Below, one piece after another: positions 9,575 to 18,023 of a stretch of 64,000 nucleotides of DNA. Under the pieces are notes generated by a model. That model saw only the letters and a list, made by a program, of their open reading frames with translations. It searched no databases and was not told the DNA's origin. Source of the DNA: Methanomicrobiaceae archaeon (GTDB lineage Archaea; Halobacteriota; Methanomicrobia; Methanomicrobiales; Methanomicrobiaceae); the NCBI GenBank assembly GCA_029762625.1, contig JARVGI010000002.1:64772-128771 (forward strand). Reading direction: 5' to 3'. The first letter of the stretch is position 1. Each line of letters starts with the position of its first letter. The position numbers and the translations under genes are program-made.

Positions 9575-10219
9575 ATGACCCGGGAGCGAGCGATGCACGT
9601 GATCTACAGCCTTCAGGGGCTGGTGCTGCTCTTCTCCCTTGTCATGTTCATAACAGGTGATCTCGGCCATGCGGCATCGGCTGCATTCGTCTTTGCCGTC
9701 ACCCTCATTCCCTATGCCCTCGAACAGCGGCACGAGGTGGTGTTCGAACCGCCGGTATACCTCGCCATATTCGCCGCCGTCTACCTGCACGGGCTCGGGG
9801 ATCTGATGGGCTTCTACGACGACCTCCACCCGTTCTTCGACAAGATCGCCCACGTTACCTCCGCCGGCATCATCACCATCCTCGCACTGGTGCTCGTGCT
9901 GCTCCTCGACCGCTACAACCGCCACCCGCTCGAGGGGAGGATCATCTTCATCGGCATCGTCAGCATGACCATCGCACTGGGGGCAATCTGGGAGGTCGCG
10001 GAGTTTGCCGTCGACAATATACTGGCCACCAATCTCCAGCTGGGGCTGGACGACACCATGCTCGATCTGTGCTTCGATATCATCGGAGCGCTCGTCGCGG
10101 GTACCGCCGGGTACCTCTACCTGGCCACCCTGCCAAGAAAACAGCTGGAAGGACGTTTTTTCCAGGAGCGGGGCGTACCGAACCTACCCGCAGACCACGG
10201 TGCGGCGGAGGGGAGGTGA
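9575..10219 (+). CDS. Integral membrane protein, DUF2238/YjdF-like
   Basis: 214 aa with about six membrane segments and a soluble tail. Conserved-looking polar positions fall in or near helices: LHPFFDKIAHVTSAG, IWEVAEFAVDN and LDDTMLDLCFDIIGALVAG. This D-x-x-H / E-x-x-E / DT-x-x-D pattern is that of the YjdF (DUF2238) family, whose function is unknown. GGAGCATGGAAGG precedes the start. Divergent from the cyclophilin gene. Family assignment is from motif memory; function not inferred. Confidence 0.7.
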   Translation: MTRERAMHVIYSLQGLVLLFSLVMFITGDLGHAASAAFVFAVTLIPYALEQRHEVVFEPPVYLAIFAAVYLHGLGDLMGFYDDLHPFFDKIAHVTSAGIITILALVLVLLLDRYNRHPLEGRIIFIGIVSMTIALGAIWEVAEFAVDNILATNLQLGLDDTMLDLCFDIIGALVAGTAGYLYLATLPRKQLEGRFFQERGVPNLPADHGAAEGR

Positions 10220-10272
10220 TCGCACACGAATATCCCGACGTCGGGACCGGTGGTGTGCGGGTGCGGCGTGAG

Positions 10273-10680
10273 TTATTCCCTGCCCTGTCCCGACGCTCCG
10301 CACGCATCCCGTATGGTGCGGGCGAGCGCGGCGCAGCTGTCCGCCAGTCCTTCTTCTTTGGAGAGATACCGGGTGAGCACCCCGTCGAAGAGCGAGGGGA
10401 TGAAAGTGTCCAGTGGCATTGAGGTAAACAGGATAAACGGCACGGTCGTGTCCTGTGCCCGGAGCAGTGCATGGAATTCGATGCCGTTCACCGGCTGCAT
10501 GAGATAGTCGGAAACGACCGCTTCGAAGGTCCGCGTTTCAAGCAGCGCCAGTGCTTCAGGGACAGAACGCGCCACATGTACTGTAAACCCGCCGTTTCGC
10601 TCAAGAGAGAGTCTGACAATCACCAGGAGAGAGGGATCATCATCGACGACGAGAATGCTTGTCTTCGATGCTCCGGGCAT
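10273..10680 (-). CDS. Single-domain response regulator (receiver only)
   Basis: 135 aa CheY-like receiver without output domain. Acidic pocket ILVVDDDPS (Asp13-15), phosphoacceptor Asp58 in VVSDYLMQPVNG, Thr86 in ILFTS and Lys108 in LSKEEG are all present, so phosphorylation should be possible. ATG 10680 has GGTGA five bases upstream. No partner kinase is adjacent; the nearest kinases are at 37.6 and 46.2 kb. The receiver resembles the one fused to the 37.6 kb kinase. Confidence 0.88.
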   Translation of the reverse strand: MPGASKTSILVVDDDPSLLVIVRLSLERNGGFTVHVARSVPEALALLETRTFEAVVSDYLMQPVNGIEFHALLRAQDTTVPFILFTSMPLDTFIPSLFDGVLTRYLSKEEGLADSCAALARTIRDACGASGQGRE

Positions 10681-10881
10681 GCAGGTCACCGGAATGGGGG
10701 ATGGAAAGGGGAGCGGGGGAAAGTCTCCCCGGGTCTTTTCATATTTTGACAGGGTTATCAGTAGACTCCAGTACAGTTGGAAATATCCAATGGTACTGAA
10801 ATCTACCTTTCAGGTAGAAGAGGTCGGTATAAAAATGTTGTGAATTGATGCCCGGACGAAGGAATGCATCCTATCCTGCAT

Positions 10882-11577
10882 TCATTCGGTCCGGCGATTT
10901 CCGGGCAGCGCAGGGACGCAGACGCTTGCCGCCGTCTCGATCAGCCCGGCAAGAAGCCCCGCCACCCTCCTGCCCACCGCAGTCAGGGTATAGAAGTCCC
11001 TCCGCTCGGCGATGAGGCCCATGGTAACAAGGGAAGCGAGATCATGCTCCTTTACGGCCTCCGTCCCACCGTAGAGCCGGCGGTATGCGCGTTCGGAGCG
11101 CTGCCCCTGCTGCAGGAAGAGGAGGAAGAGCAGCACACCCTCGTTGCCGATTAAAAAGCGGACGTCGCTGCGGTTGTCCTCGTAGACCTCGAGCGGGGTT
11201 ATCGATTCGGGAAGATCTTCCTCCACCGCAGCAACCCGCCGTTCGTCCTCCTCCAGCATATCGCCGAGAATCTCCTCCTGGTTCATCAGCCCGACCGCAG
11301 CGACAAACCGGATCAGGCTGTCGGTGACCTCCCTGCCACATGCCGTCAGGTGGTAGCCTCCGCTCCCCCGGGCGATGATCCCGTCCTGCACGCACCGGCG
11401 GATGTAGGGGAGCACCGAGAGGGAAATGGTGTCGGCGATATCCCATATCCTGGGCAGCGGTTTTTCGCCCTCGTGCAGAGAGAGCAGGATCATCAGGCAG
11501 GCGTGCGAAAAATAGTGCGACTGGAATGTGGAGCGGTTGTTCTGGTAGAGCTCTGTAGCACTGATCGCACCGGTCAT
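10882..11577 (-). CDS. Duplicated winged-helix protein, putative regulator
   Basis: 231 aa built from two similar ~100-residue halves. Each begins with a Tyr-x-x-Asn-Arg-Ser element (YQNNRS near residue 11, YEDNRS near 133). Each then has a helix-rich segment, a strand-wing ending in Leu-Thr-Ala (GYHLTACGREV / FYTLTAVGRRV) and a closing helix. This looks like two tandem winged-helix domains in one chain, i.e. a built-in dimer that could bind DNA. A TATA-like box ~28 bp upstream of ATG 11577 suggests a leaderless transcript. No family name recognised. Confidence 0.7.
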   Translation of the reverse strand: MTGAISATELYQNNRSTFQSHYFSHACLMILLSLHEGEKPLPRIWDIADTISLSVLPYIRRCVQDGIIARGSGGYHLTACGREVTDSLIRFVAAVGLMNQEEILGDMLEEDERRVAAVEEDLPESITPLEVYEDNRSDVRFLIGNEGVLLFLLFLQQGQRSERAYRRLYGGTEAVKEHDLASLVTMGLIAERRDFYTLTAVGRRVAGLLAGLIETAASVCVPALPGNRRTE

Positions 11578-11598
11578 GGATACACACGGATTGGTAGC

Positions 11599-11611
11599 TG
11601 CTTATAAAAAA
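11599..11611 (-). promoter_or_regulatory. TATA box of the duplicated winged-helix gene
   Basis: Read on the minus strand the sequence is TTTTTTATAAGC, centred ~28 bp before ATG 11577. This is the expected archaeal spacing for a leaderless start. Confidence 0.55.
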
Positions 11612-11679
11612 GTAATGCATGCCCCACCCCCGGATCCGCAGGGTGTCCCGAATCACCCGCCGGCGAGAGGGGGATCGTA

Positions 11680-12258
11680 TCAGCCGGTATCCTGCAGGTG
11701 TTCCAGAAACATGCAATGCAGGCGGGTATCGCCCCCCAGTTCGGGGTGAAAGGCAAGCGCCATGTGGGGGCCGGACCGCACCGCCACGATGCCGCGGTCG
11801 ACGCTCCCCAGTACGGTTGTCCCCGGGCCGACGCGGGTGACCGCGGGGGCGCGGATGAACACGGCATGGAAGGGAGCGTCAAGCCCCGTGATGGGGACAT
11901 CAGCCTCGAATGATTCCCGCTGGCGGCCGAAGGCGTTGCGTTCGACGGTCATATCGATGTGGCCAAGAGGAGTGATCCGGGGATCGTCCACCGCCACGGC
12001 AACCAGCACCATGCCGGCGCAGGTGGCGAAGATCCCCCCTTCGAACGTCTCGATGGGCCGCCGCATCGCGTTTTTGTCCACGAGACGGCAGATGGTCGTG
12101 GATTCGCCCCCCGGAATGGCAAGCCCGTCGAGGTCCGCGATATCCCCGGCGTGCCGTACAGCCGTCACCCCCCCTGCGCCGTCAAGTGCATGCCGGAACG
12201 CGAGAATATGCTCGCTCACATCGCCCTGCAGGGCTAACACGCCGATCCTAACGCCCAC
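11680..12258 (-). CDS. pdxT: PdxT, glutaminase subunit of PLP synthase
   Basis: 192 aa class I glutamine amidotransferase that feeds ammonia to PdxS for de novo pyridoxal 5'-phosphate. Motifs: [20 protein letters not shown], catalytic Cys in [10 protein letters not shown], and the His-x-Glu pair in FHPELGGD. The GTG start at 12258 lies inside the end of pdxS, an 11-base overlap that implies translational coupling. Last gene of the purA-to-pdxT run. Confidence 0.95.
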   Translation of the reverse strand: MGVRIGVLALQGDVSEHILAFRHALDGAGGVTAVRHAGDIADLDGLAIPGGESTTICRLVDKNAMRRPIETFEGGIFATCAGMVLVAVAVDDPRITPLGHIDMTVERNAFGRQRESFEADVPITGLDAPFHAVFIRAPAVTRVGPGTTVLGSVDRGIVAVRSGPHMALAFHPELGGDTRLHCMFLEHLQDTG

Positions 12259-13144
12259 GGTACTGCAGCACCTCGTCTTCCCGGAGGGTGTGGATGTCGA
12301 TGCCCGGCATGGCCTCGCCGAGCCCTCTGCTCACCCGGGCCAACACACCGGGATCGTCGAAGTTGTTGACCGCCTCCACGATGGCGCGGGCCATCCGCTC
12401 CGGGTGTCTGGAGAGGAAAATGCCTGAGCCTACGAAGACGCCGTCCGCCCCCATCTGCATCATCAGGGCGGCGTCCGCAGGCGTGGCGATGCCGCCCGCG
12501 GAGAAATTGACCGTCGGAAGGCGTCCCATGCGGGCGCACTCGGCCACCAGCGCGGCCGGAGCCTCGATGGTGCGGGCGCGGTCCATCCGCTCCTGCGCAC
12601 TCATCCCCTGGAGCTGGCGGATCTCGCCCATGATAGCCCGCATGTGCCGAACAGCCTCCACCACGTTGCCGGTGCCAGCCTCCCCCTTGGTGCGGATCAT
12701 GGCGGCGCCCTCGTCGATGCGGCGGAGGGCCTCGCCGAGGTTCCGGGCACCGCAGACGAACGGCACGGTGAATTTTGTTTTTTCGATGTGGTATTCCTCA
12801 TCCGCGGGGGTGAGGACCTCGCTCTCGTCGATCATATCGACCCCGACGGCTTCGAGCACCTGCGCTTCTACCATGTGCCCGATCCGGACCTTGCCCATCA
12901 CCGGGATGGAGACCGCGTCGATGATCTCGGCGATGATCTGCGGGTCGGCCATTCTGGCCACACCGCCCATTTTCCTGATATCGGCGGGAACCCGTTCGAG
13001 CGCCATGACGGCCACCGCGCCTGCTTCCTCGGCAATCCTTGCCTGGTCGGCGTTCACCACATCCATGATGACACCGCCCTTCTGCATGGAGGCAAAGCCC
13101 CGTTTGATAAGCTCGGTGCCGAATTTTAACTCCTCGAGCTTCAT
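12248..13144 (-). CDS. pdxS: PdxS, PLP synthase lyase subunit
   Basis: 298 aa (beta/alpha)8 enzyme making PLP from ribose 5-phosphate, glyceraldehyde 3-phosphate and ammonia; forms a dodecamer with PdxT. Recognised by [40 protein letters not shown] (Schiff-base Lys in VMGKVRIGH), and [20 protein letters not shown] (second Lys). ATG 13144 directly abuts the cbiB stop codon (TAAATG), and the 3' end overlaps pdxT. Confidence 0.97.
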   Translation of the reverse strand: MKLEELKFGTELIKRGFASMQKGGVIMDVVNADQARIAEEAGAVAVMALERVPADIRKMGGVARMADPQIIAEIIDAVSIPVMGKVRIGHMVEAQVLEAVGVDMIDESEVLTPADEEYHIEKTKFTVPFVCGARNLGEALRRIDEGAAMIRTKGEAGTGNVVEAVRHMRAIMGEIRQLQGMSAQERMDRARTIEAPAALVAECARMGRLPTVNFSAGGIATPADAALMMQMGADGVFVGSGIFLSRHPERMARAIVEAVNNFDDPGVLARVSRGLGEAMPGIDIHTLREDEVLQYRGR

Positions 13145-14068
13145 TTACCATAGATATGTCGGTACAATGGTAATAAACACGAGGGTGGTGCCGAAAAGGA
13201 GGGCGGCGAGCAGGGTCGCGGCCCGGACCGCCGCGACGATCTCCGCTCCCGCCTCCTGAAGGCTCCGCGCATCCTCGCCGATCACGTACCCCCCCGGCTT
13301 TTCGAATCTGATTCCCACCCCGCCGGCCATCACGGCCATGGGAATGCCCCCGTTGATCCCGGACCGCTTGCGGGCATCGCGCCGCCACATCCGCAGGGCG
13401 GGCTGCAGCCTTCCCTTCGTCGCAAAATACAGCAGGAGGAAAAGGCCGGTCAGGCGGGCGGGCACAAGGTTGAGCAGGTCGTCGAGGCGCGCCGGAAACC
13501 ACCCGAGAAGGGCACGTTCGTCTTTGTAGCCCAGCATGGCGTCCATCGTATTCACCGCACGGTAGAAGGCCGCCCCCCCGAGGCCGAAGAGGGTGTAGAA
13601 AAAGAGCGGCGAGACGATACTGTCCACCAGGTTTTCGGTCATGGACTCGTACGCCGCCGATCGCACCCCCTCCTCGTCGAGGGTGCCGGTGGCGCGGGAG
13701 ACGAGATAGCCCACCTTCTCCCTGCCTCCCTCCATCCCCCCTTCGAGGGCCCGCTCGACCGCACCAACATGCTCCTCAAGACAGCGCCATGCAAAACAGA
13801 GCTTGAGCAGCACGGGCCCGGTGACGAGGAGGAGGAGCGGGGGCGCGAGCATGTCGACGAGCAGGAAGGGGAGGGCAAACAGCGAGGCGGTTGCCAGGGC
13901 GCCCACGACGCCCGCACTGCGCTGCAGCGGCGCCGGATAGCGCCCGGGCTGTCCCCACCACCCGATGAACCTGCCAAGGTGGGCGGTGGGGTGAAACGCG
14001 TTCGGCGGGTCGCCGAAGATCCGGTCCACCGCCAGCGAAAGCCAGAGGATCAGCGCCGGGAAAGCCAT
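13145..14068 (-). CDS. cbiB: Adenosylcobinamide-phosphate synthase CbiB/CobD
   Basis: 307 aa integral membrane enzyme that attaches the aminopropanol-phosphate arm to adenosylcobyric acid. Typical segments: LAVDRIFGDPPNAFHPTAHL near the N-terminus, YLVSRATGTLDEEGVRSAAY, ESMTENLVDSIVSPLFFY and FRAVNTMDAMLGYKDE-like AVNTMDAMLGYKDERALLG. Several hydrophobic helices and full length. It overlaps the upstream gene by 19 bases and its stop abuts pdxS. Corrinoid synthesis fits a methanogen. Confidence 0.94.
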   Translation of the reverse strand: MAFPALILWLSLAVDRIFGDPPNAFHPTAHLGRFIGWWGQPGRYPAPLQRSAGVVGALATASLFALPFLLVDMLAPPLLLLVTGPVLLKLCFAWRCLEEHVGAVERALEGGMEGGREKVGYLVSRATGTLDEEGVRSAAYESMTENLVDSIVSPLFFYTLFGLGGAAFYRAVNTMDAMLGYKDERALLGWFPARLDDLLNLVPARLTGLFLLLYFATKGRLQPALRMWRRDARKRSGINGGIPMAVMAGGVGIRFEKPGGYVIGEDARSLQEAGAEIVAAVRAATLLAALLFGTTLVFITIVPTYLW

Positions 14069-14574
14069 GCAACGAGGACCGCGCCCGAGAGCGCCGCAAC
14101 GGCCGCATAATTGAGGAGATCAACCCTCTCGACCATCCAGGCACCGTACATGATGCCCGCGGCAAGAAGGAGGGGCACGATCAGCACTGGAAATGACCGC
14201 TCCGGTTCGGGCGAGGGGATCCCGACGGGCGGCACCTCGAGCACCGGTTCCTGTTTTTTGACGAACCTGCTGACAAACACGCCGATAGTGCCCCGGTGCA
14301 TGCCGTAGCCGGTGATCACGGCGAGATCGAACGACCCTTCGAACGCGTTCTCGTACAGGGGGATACGGAACTCCTGCCGTTCCCTGAGATAGAGGTTCTC
14401 GTGGAAAAATTCCGTGAAAGAAGCTGAATTGTCGGAGGAGAGGGTGAGGTGGACGGGAGGACCGTGGTTGACGATGTCGAGGACCAGGGTATCGCCCGCA
14501 GAAATCTCAACCCGGGAAGGCACCTCGACACTGTTGATCCCCCGGCGGTTGATGTCGATCTCTGCCTGCACCAT
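14050..14574 (-). CDS. Conserved membrane-anchored protein of unknown function
   Basis: 174 aa. The first ~120 residues look like a beta-rich soluble domain (INSVEVPSRVEISAGDTLVL, VHLTLSSDNSASFTEFF). A Pro-rich linker (VPPVGIPSPEPER) is followed by two close membrane segments (VLIVPLLLAAGIMYGAW and YAAVAALSGAVLVAWL) and a basic end. ATG 14574 has GAGG five bases upstream and lies 7 bp after the Trm112-like gene. Membership of the operon is clear; the function is not. Confidence 0.75.
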   Translation of the reverse strand: MVQAEIDINRRGINSVEVPSRVEISAGDTLVLDIVNHGPPVHLTLSSDNSASFTEFFHENLYLRERQEFRIPLYENAFEGSFDLAVITGYGMHRGTIGVFVSRFVKKQEPVLEVPPVGIPSPEPERSFPVLIVPLLLAAGIMYGAWMVERVDLLNYAAVAALSGAVLVAWLSRR

Positions 14575-14581
14575 TGGTTCC

Positions 14582-14779
14582 TCAGCACTCCTCGTCGGTC
14601 CGGGGGAGAAGAACGGGAATTCCTTCATGGATAGGATATTCCACGTCGCAGGCGGCGCAGTAGAGCACCCCCTCGAGGATCTCCTCCTCACCGTCGCCTC
14701 GTTCCTTGATCTCGTCCACCCGGAGATCAAAGTCCCCCTTGCAGACCGGGCAGCAGAGGATTGCCATGGTCGACCGCAT
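14582..14779 (-). CDS. Trm112-like zinc protein
   Basis: 65 aa with CCPVCKGDFDL and LYCAACDVEYPIHEGIPVLL, i.e. CPxC...CxxC plus the HEGIPVLLP ending of the Trm112/UPF0434 family. Archaeal Trm112 proteins stabilise and activate several RNA and protein methyltransferases; that role is inferred here. ATG 14779 overlaps the purA stop (TGATG); a second ATG at 14767 (MAILCCPVC) is the alternative start. Confidence 0.82.
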   Translation of the reverse strand: MRSTMAILCCPVCKGDFDLRVDEIKERGDGEEEILEGVLYCAACDVEYPIHEGIPVLLPRTDEEC

Positions 14780-15789
14780 CACAGCTCATCCCTCAGGTCG
14801 ATGATCTGCGAAATGTCGGGACCGGTGGAGATCAGCCCGACCGGAGCGCCGATGTCCGCTTCCGCCTGCTCGATAAACTCCCGGGCTTTTTTCGAGAGCC
14901 GGTCCGCTGTCGTCAGCCCGAAGCAGTCGGGGTCGATATGGTCGATGCCGGTGATCGCTGCAACAGTGCAGCCGTTGATCATGGCCGAGTAGCGGGCCAT
15001 CTCGCCGTCCCAGACGCCGATGCGGCGCTCCCGGTGGGTGACGGTGCCGTATTCGACGATTCCAAGTCGGTGTGACTCCTCGCGGGTCATCTCGGTGCCG
15101 AACGGCCCCTCCCCCACCCGCGTGGGATAGGCCTTGAAAACCACGATGACGTCGTCGATCCGGGTGGGGCCGACGCCGTTGTCGGCGGCGATCTGGGAGG
15201 CCGAGGTGTCCTTGCTCGTCACGAAGGGGTAGGTCCCGAAATAGAGGGAGATGCCGAACCCCTGAGTTCCCTCCAGGATGACGTTCTCTCCCCGGTCGAG
15301 GGCTCCGTTTACCTCCTCGGCCACGTCGGTGATGAAATCCGCGAGCTCAGGCACATCTTTGGCCTGCCGTGCGATCCGCATCACCCGGTCGACATTGGCG
15401 GGCCCGCACCCGGTGCCCGTCGAGCCGATGGTCTTGGCGAGATGCGAATCCCCGCGATCACGTCTGATATGGTCCTCTTCGATGATGCTGCACCGCTTGT
15501 CGACAAAGATCCGATCGGCCACCCCGAGCTCGTTCACCTCCTGGAGGAACACCCGGGGATCCACGAGCACACCGCTCCCGATGCAGAGCAGGGCTTCGGG
15601 GTAGACGAATCCGGAGGGCACCATGCGGATACCGTACTCCCGCTCTCCCGCCTTGACAGTGTGGCCGGCATTCGGCCCCACCCCACCCCGGGATATAACC
15701 GAGGGGCGGTCATGATATGCGATGTGTGCAACGATCTTTCCTTTCCCCTCGTCACCAAAAAAACCGCCGACAACTATTGTACAGCTCAT
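14779..15789 (-). CDS. purA: Adenylosuccinate synthetase (short archaeal form)
   Basis: 336 aa, the short archaeal type versus about 430 in bacteria. Converts IMP, aspartate and GTP to adenylosuccinate. Motifs: [20 protein letters not shown] (P-loop and catalytic Asp), [52 protein letters not shown], and GIDHIDPDC in place of the NKxD base-recognition loop. First gene of the purA-to-pdxT run. ATG 15789 chosen; an upstream in-frame ATG would add ten atypical residues. Confidence 0.95.
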   Translation of the reverse strand: MSCTIVVGGFFGDEGKGKIVAHIAYHDRPSVISRGGVGPNAGHTVKAGEREYGIRMVPSGFVYPEALLCIGSGVLVDPRVFLQEVNELGVADRIFVDKRCSIIEEDHIRRDRGDSHLAKTIGSTGTGCGPANVDRVMRIARQAKDVPELADFITDVAEEVNGALDRGENVILEGTQGFGISLYFGTYPFVTSKDTSASQIAADNGVGPTRIDDVIVVFKAYPTRVGEGPFGTEMTREESHRLGIVEYGTVTHRERRIGVWDGEMARYSAMINGCTVAAITGIDHIDPDCFGLTTADRLSKKAREFIEQAEADIGAPVGLISTGPDISQIIDLRDEL

Positions 15790-15953
15790 TGTTGTATCAT
15801 GTAGGGTGGAGCGTTTCATAGCAATAAAGATTGATATGTGAAGTTAACCCGCAGAACACCTCCGGCGCACAGGAAGCGGCATGATGCCAGATCGCCTTCA
15901 AAAAAAACAATCATAAAGGTTTTTTTTCTCACGTTACTCTCTCTGCATCTTTT

Positions 15954-15975
15954 TTGCAGTAGAAATCAAGGGGTC
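15954..15975 (+). repeat. ORB-like element A (degenerate)
   Basis: GCAGTAGAAATCAAGGGGTC matches the 16.2 kb element at CAGT-GAAAT-AAGGGGT with a few mismatches. The dyad half is weak, the A-rich spacer and G string are present. Confidence 0.4.
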
Positions 15976-16224
15976 ATGGCGCTCCTGCACATCGCGGCGG
16001 AGCGAAGCCCTGTACTCCAATTACCACGCATCTTCGCCTTACCACGGAGAAATGTTCGCTTTTAAAGGATATGCATAGGATATACATTATTGGGAATCCC
16101 GGCCCGCGGTGGAGCATTCGTACCGCTCTTCTGGGAACGTCTCACGAGCGGATCGCCAGACGGGCTTTGTGTATGGTAGTGACAGCAACGTGGGTCGGTC
16201 TATCGAAACCTCGCGCTTTTCCGA

Positions 16225-16251
16225 CATCTCCAGTGGAAATAAAGGGGTTCG
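16225..16251 (+). repeat. ORB-like element B
   Basis: TCCAGTGGAAATAAAGGGGT shows the dyad TCCAGTGGA, an A-rich spacer and a G string, the layout of archaeal origin recognition boxes bound by Orc1/Cdc6. It is nearly identical to the element 78 bp upstream of orc1. Confidence 0.7.
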
Positions 16252-16334
16252 CCCGGCCTTTTGCATGACCGAGGGGAATACGCGCACAATCGAACAATGG
16301 TCCGGAAATATAAAATTATATGTCTGATTGTATT

Positions 16335-16350
16335 AAAAAATGATAAAAAA
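16335..16350 (-). terminator. Oligo-T terminator of the orc1 operon
   Basis: On the minus strand two T6 runs occur 8 and 18 bases after the aminotransferase stop, an archaeal-type terminator for the orc1-Lrp-aminotransferase transcript. Confidence 0.6.
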
Positions 16351-16358
16351 TAATGCCC

Positions 16359-17516
16359 TCACAGTCCGGTCAGGAACGCCTCCATGCGATCGAGGCCAAC
16401 CCGCAGGTTCTCGCGGGATACCGCATAGGCGCACCGAAGGTAGCCCCCGGCGGAGGTTCCGAACGCCCGTCCCGGTACCACCGCGACCCCCTGTTCGGTC
16501 AGCAGGCGCTCGGCAAATTCGAGATCGGAAAGACCGGTTTCCGCAACCGAGGGGAAGGCGTAGAACGCCCCTTTGGGCATATGACAGGGAAGACCGATGC
16601 GGTTTAAGCCACGGACGAACAAGTTCCGGCGGATGCAGTACTCCCGCACCATAGCATCGCGTTCCCTGCTGCCGCGCCGGAGCGCCTCGATCGCCGCCAC
16701 CTGGGCCATCGCGGGAGCGCACATCATGACATACTGGTGGATCTTCATCGCCGCGTCGCAGATTTCCTTCGGCGCGCAGAGGAACCCGATCCGCCACCCG
16801 GTCATGGCATAGGCCTTGGAAAACCCGTTGAGCGTGATGGTCCGCTCCCGCAGGTCGTCCACCGTCACCGCAGACGTATGGGAGCCCTCGTAGGTGAGCT
16901 CCGCGTAGATCTCGTCGCTGATCAGCAGCAGGTCGTGGTCCACGATGACCTCGGCGATCGCCCGGTAGTCCGCATCCCGCATCACCCCGCCCGTGGGGTT
17001 GTTGGGGAAATTGATCACCACGGCCTTGGTCTTCGGGGTGACCGCCTCCGAGAGAGCATCCGCGGTCAGCCTGAACTCGTCCTCCCCGCGGCACTGCACC
17101 GGCACCGGGGTCCCGCCGGCGAGCATCACGCAGGGCGAGTAGGCCACAAACGAGGGTTCGGCGACGATCACCTCGTCCCCGGGATCGACGACCGTCCTGA
17201 TGGCGACGTCGAATGCTTCCGAGACCCCGCTGGTCACCATGATCTCCGTCTCGGGGCTGTACAGGATGGAAAAGCGGTCGTCGAGATAGCGGGCGATCTC
17301 CCGGCAGAGTGCGGGCATCCCCCGGTTGGCGGTATACGACGTCGAACCCTGCTCGATGGAATAGATCGCCGCCTCACAGATGTTCCACGGGGTGGCGAAA
17401 TCGGGCTCTCCCACCCCGAGGGAGACGATATCTTCTCTGTCCTGGACCAGGTCGAAAAATTTCCTGATCCCGGAGGGGGGAATGGCCCGGGCCTGCGCGG
17501 CGACGAAATCTCTCAT
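16359..17516 (-). CDS. Class I/II PLP-dependent aminotransferase
   Basis: 385 aa fold-type I aminotransferase. DIVSLGVGEPDFATPWNI at the N-terminus, INFPNNPTGGVM, LLISDEIYAELTYEG, the PLP-binding Lys in LNGFSKAYAMTGWRIGF, and the carboxylate-binding Arg in LRCAYAVSRENL. Probably acts on aspartate or another amino acid; substrate cannot be read from the sequence. It starts 9 bp after the Lrp-type regulator and ends the orc1 operon. PLP made by PdxST nearby is its cofactor. Confidence 0.92.
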   Translation of the reverse strand: MRDFVAAQARAIPPSGIRKFFDLVQDREDIVSLGVGEPDFATPWNICEAAIYSIEQGSTSYTANRGMPALCREIARYLDDRFSILYSPETEIMVTSGVSEAFDVAIRTVVDPGDEVIVAEPSFVAYSPCVMLAGGTPVPVQCRGEDEFRLTADALSEAVTPKTKAVVINFPNNPTGGVMRDADYRAIAEVIVDHDLLLISDEIYAELTYEGSHTSAVTVDDLRERTITLNGFSKAYAMTGWRIGFLCAPKEICDAAMKIHQYVMMCAPAMAQVAAIEALRRGSRERDAMVREYCIRRNLFVRGLNRIGLPCHMPKGAFYAFPSVAETGLSDLEFAERLLTEQGVAVVPGRAFGTSAGGYLRCAYAVSRENLRVGLDRMEAFLTGL

Positions 17517-17525
17517 GGTATCACA

Positions 17526-18023
17526 TCAAAGGGAGATAGGAAGGCGGTCGCCTCCTCCCCGCTCGAAAAACGTATGCCCGTTTTCCTTGTAGGTCTTCAT
17601 GATGAGGATCGTCGCCGTTTCCCGGATATGGTCCATGGGGGCGATCTGCTCGGCCACAAACGAGGTGATCTCGTGGATGTTTCTGCCCACGACCATCACC
17701 TGGAGATCGTACACGCCGGAGATGAGGCGGAGGCTGCGCACCTGTGAAAACCGCGCAATGCGCTCGGCGATTTTGTCGTACCCGAAATCGCGTTCGGGGC
17801 TGACCTTCAGCTCGATGATCGCCGCGACCTCGGGCTCTCCGGCCTTCTCCCAGTCCACCATGGCCCGGTACTTGCGGATCACCCCCTGCTCTTCCAGAAT
17901 GCGGATCCGCGCGGCGACCTCCTCTTCGGAGAGATCGGCCATTTCAGCCAGGTTGCGTACCGGGAGGTTGCTGTCGTCCTCGAGTATTGTGAGCAGTATC
18001 CGGTCTTTCTCGTCCATTGCCAT
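17526..18023 (-). CDS. Lrp/AsnC family transcriptional regulator
   Basis: 165 aa: N-terminal helix-turn-helix (MDEKDRILLTILEDDSNLP, LAEMADLSEEEVAARIRILE) followed by the RAM/ACT-like effector domain (AAIIELKVSPERDFGYDKIA, GVYDLQVMVVGRNIHEITSF). Such proteins sense amino acids, which suits the aminotransferase immediately downstream. ATG 18023 overlaps the orc1 stop (TGATG); another ATG lies two codons later. Confidence 0.93.
   Translation of the reverse strand: MAMDEKDRILLTILEDDSNLPVRNLAEMADLSEEEVAARIRILEEQGVIRKYRAMVDWEKAGEPEVAAIIELKVSPERDFGYDKIAERIARFSQVRSLRLISGVYDLQVMVVGRNIHEITSFVAEQIAPMDHIRETATILIMKTYKENGHTFFERGGGDRLPISL

Larger units (their letters stand above)
15790..16358. other. AT-rich intergenic region with ORB-like repeats
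   Basis: About 570 bp without a convincing gene; two short overlapping ORFs at 16087-16327 lack ribosome binding sites and span the repeat. It is much more AT-rich than its surroundings. It holds an A8 run (15900-15907) and a T8 run (15920-15927), the AT-rich stretch 16305-16350, and two origin-recognition-box-like elements in the same orientation. Together with the region upstream of orc1 it is a candidate replication-origin component. Confidence 0.6.
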
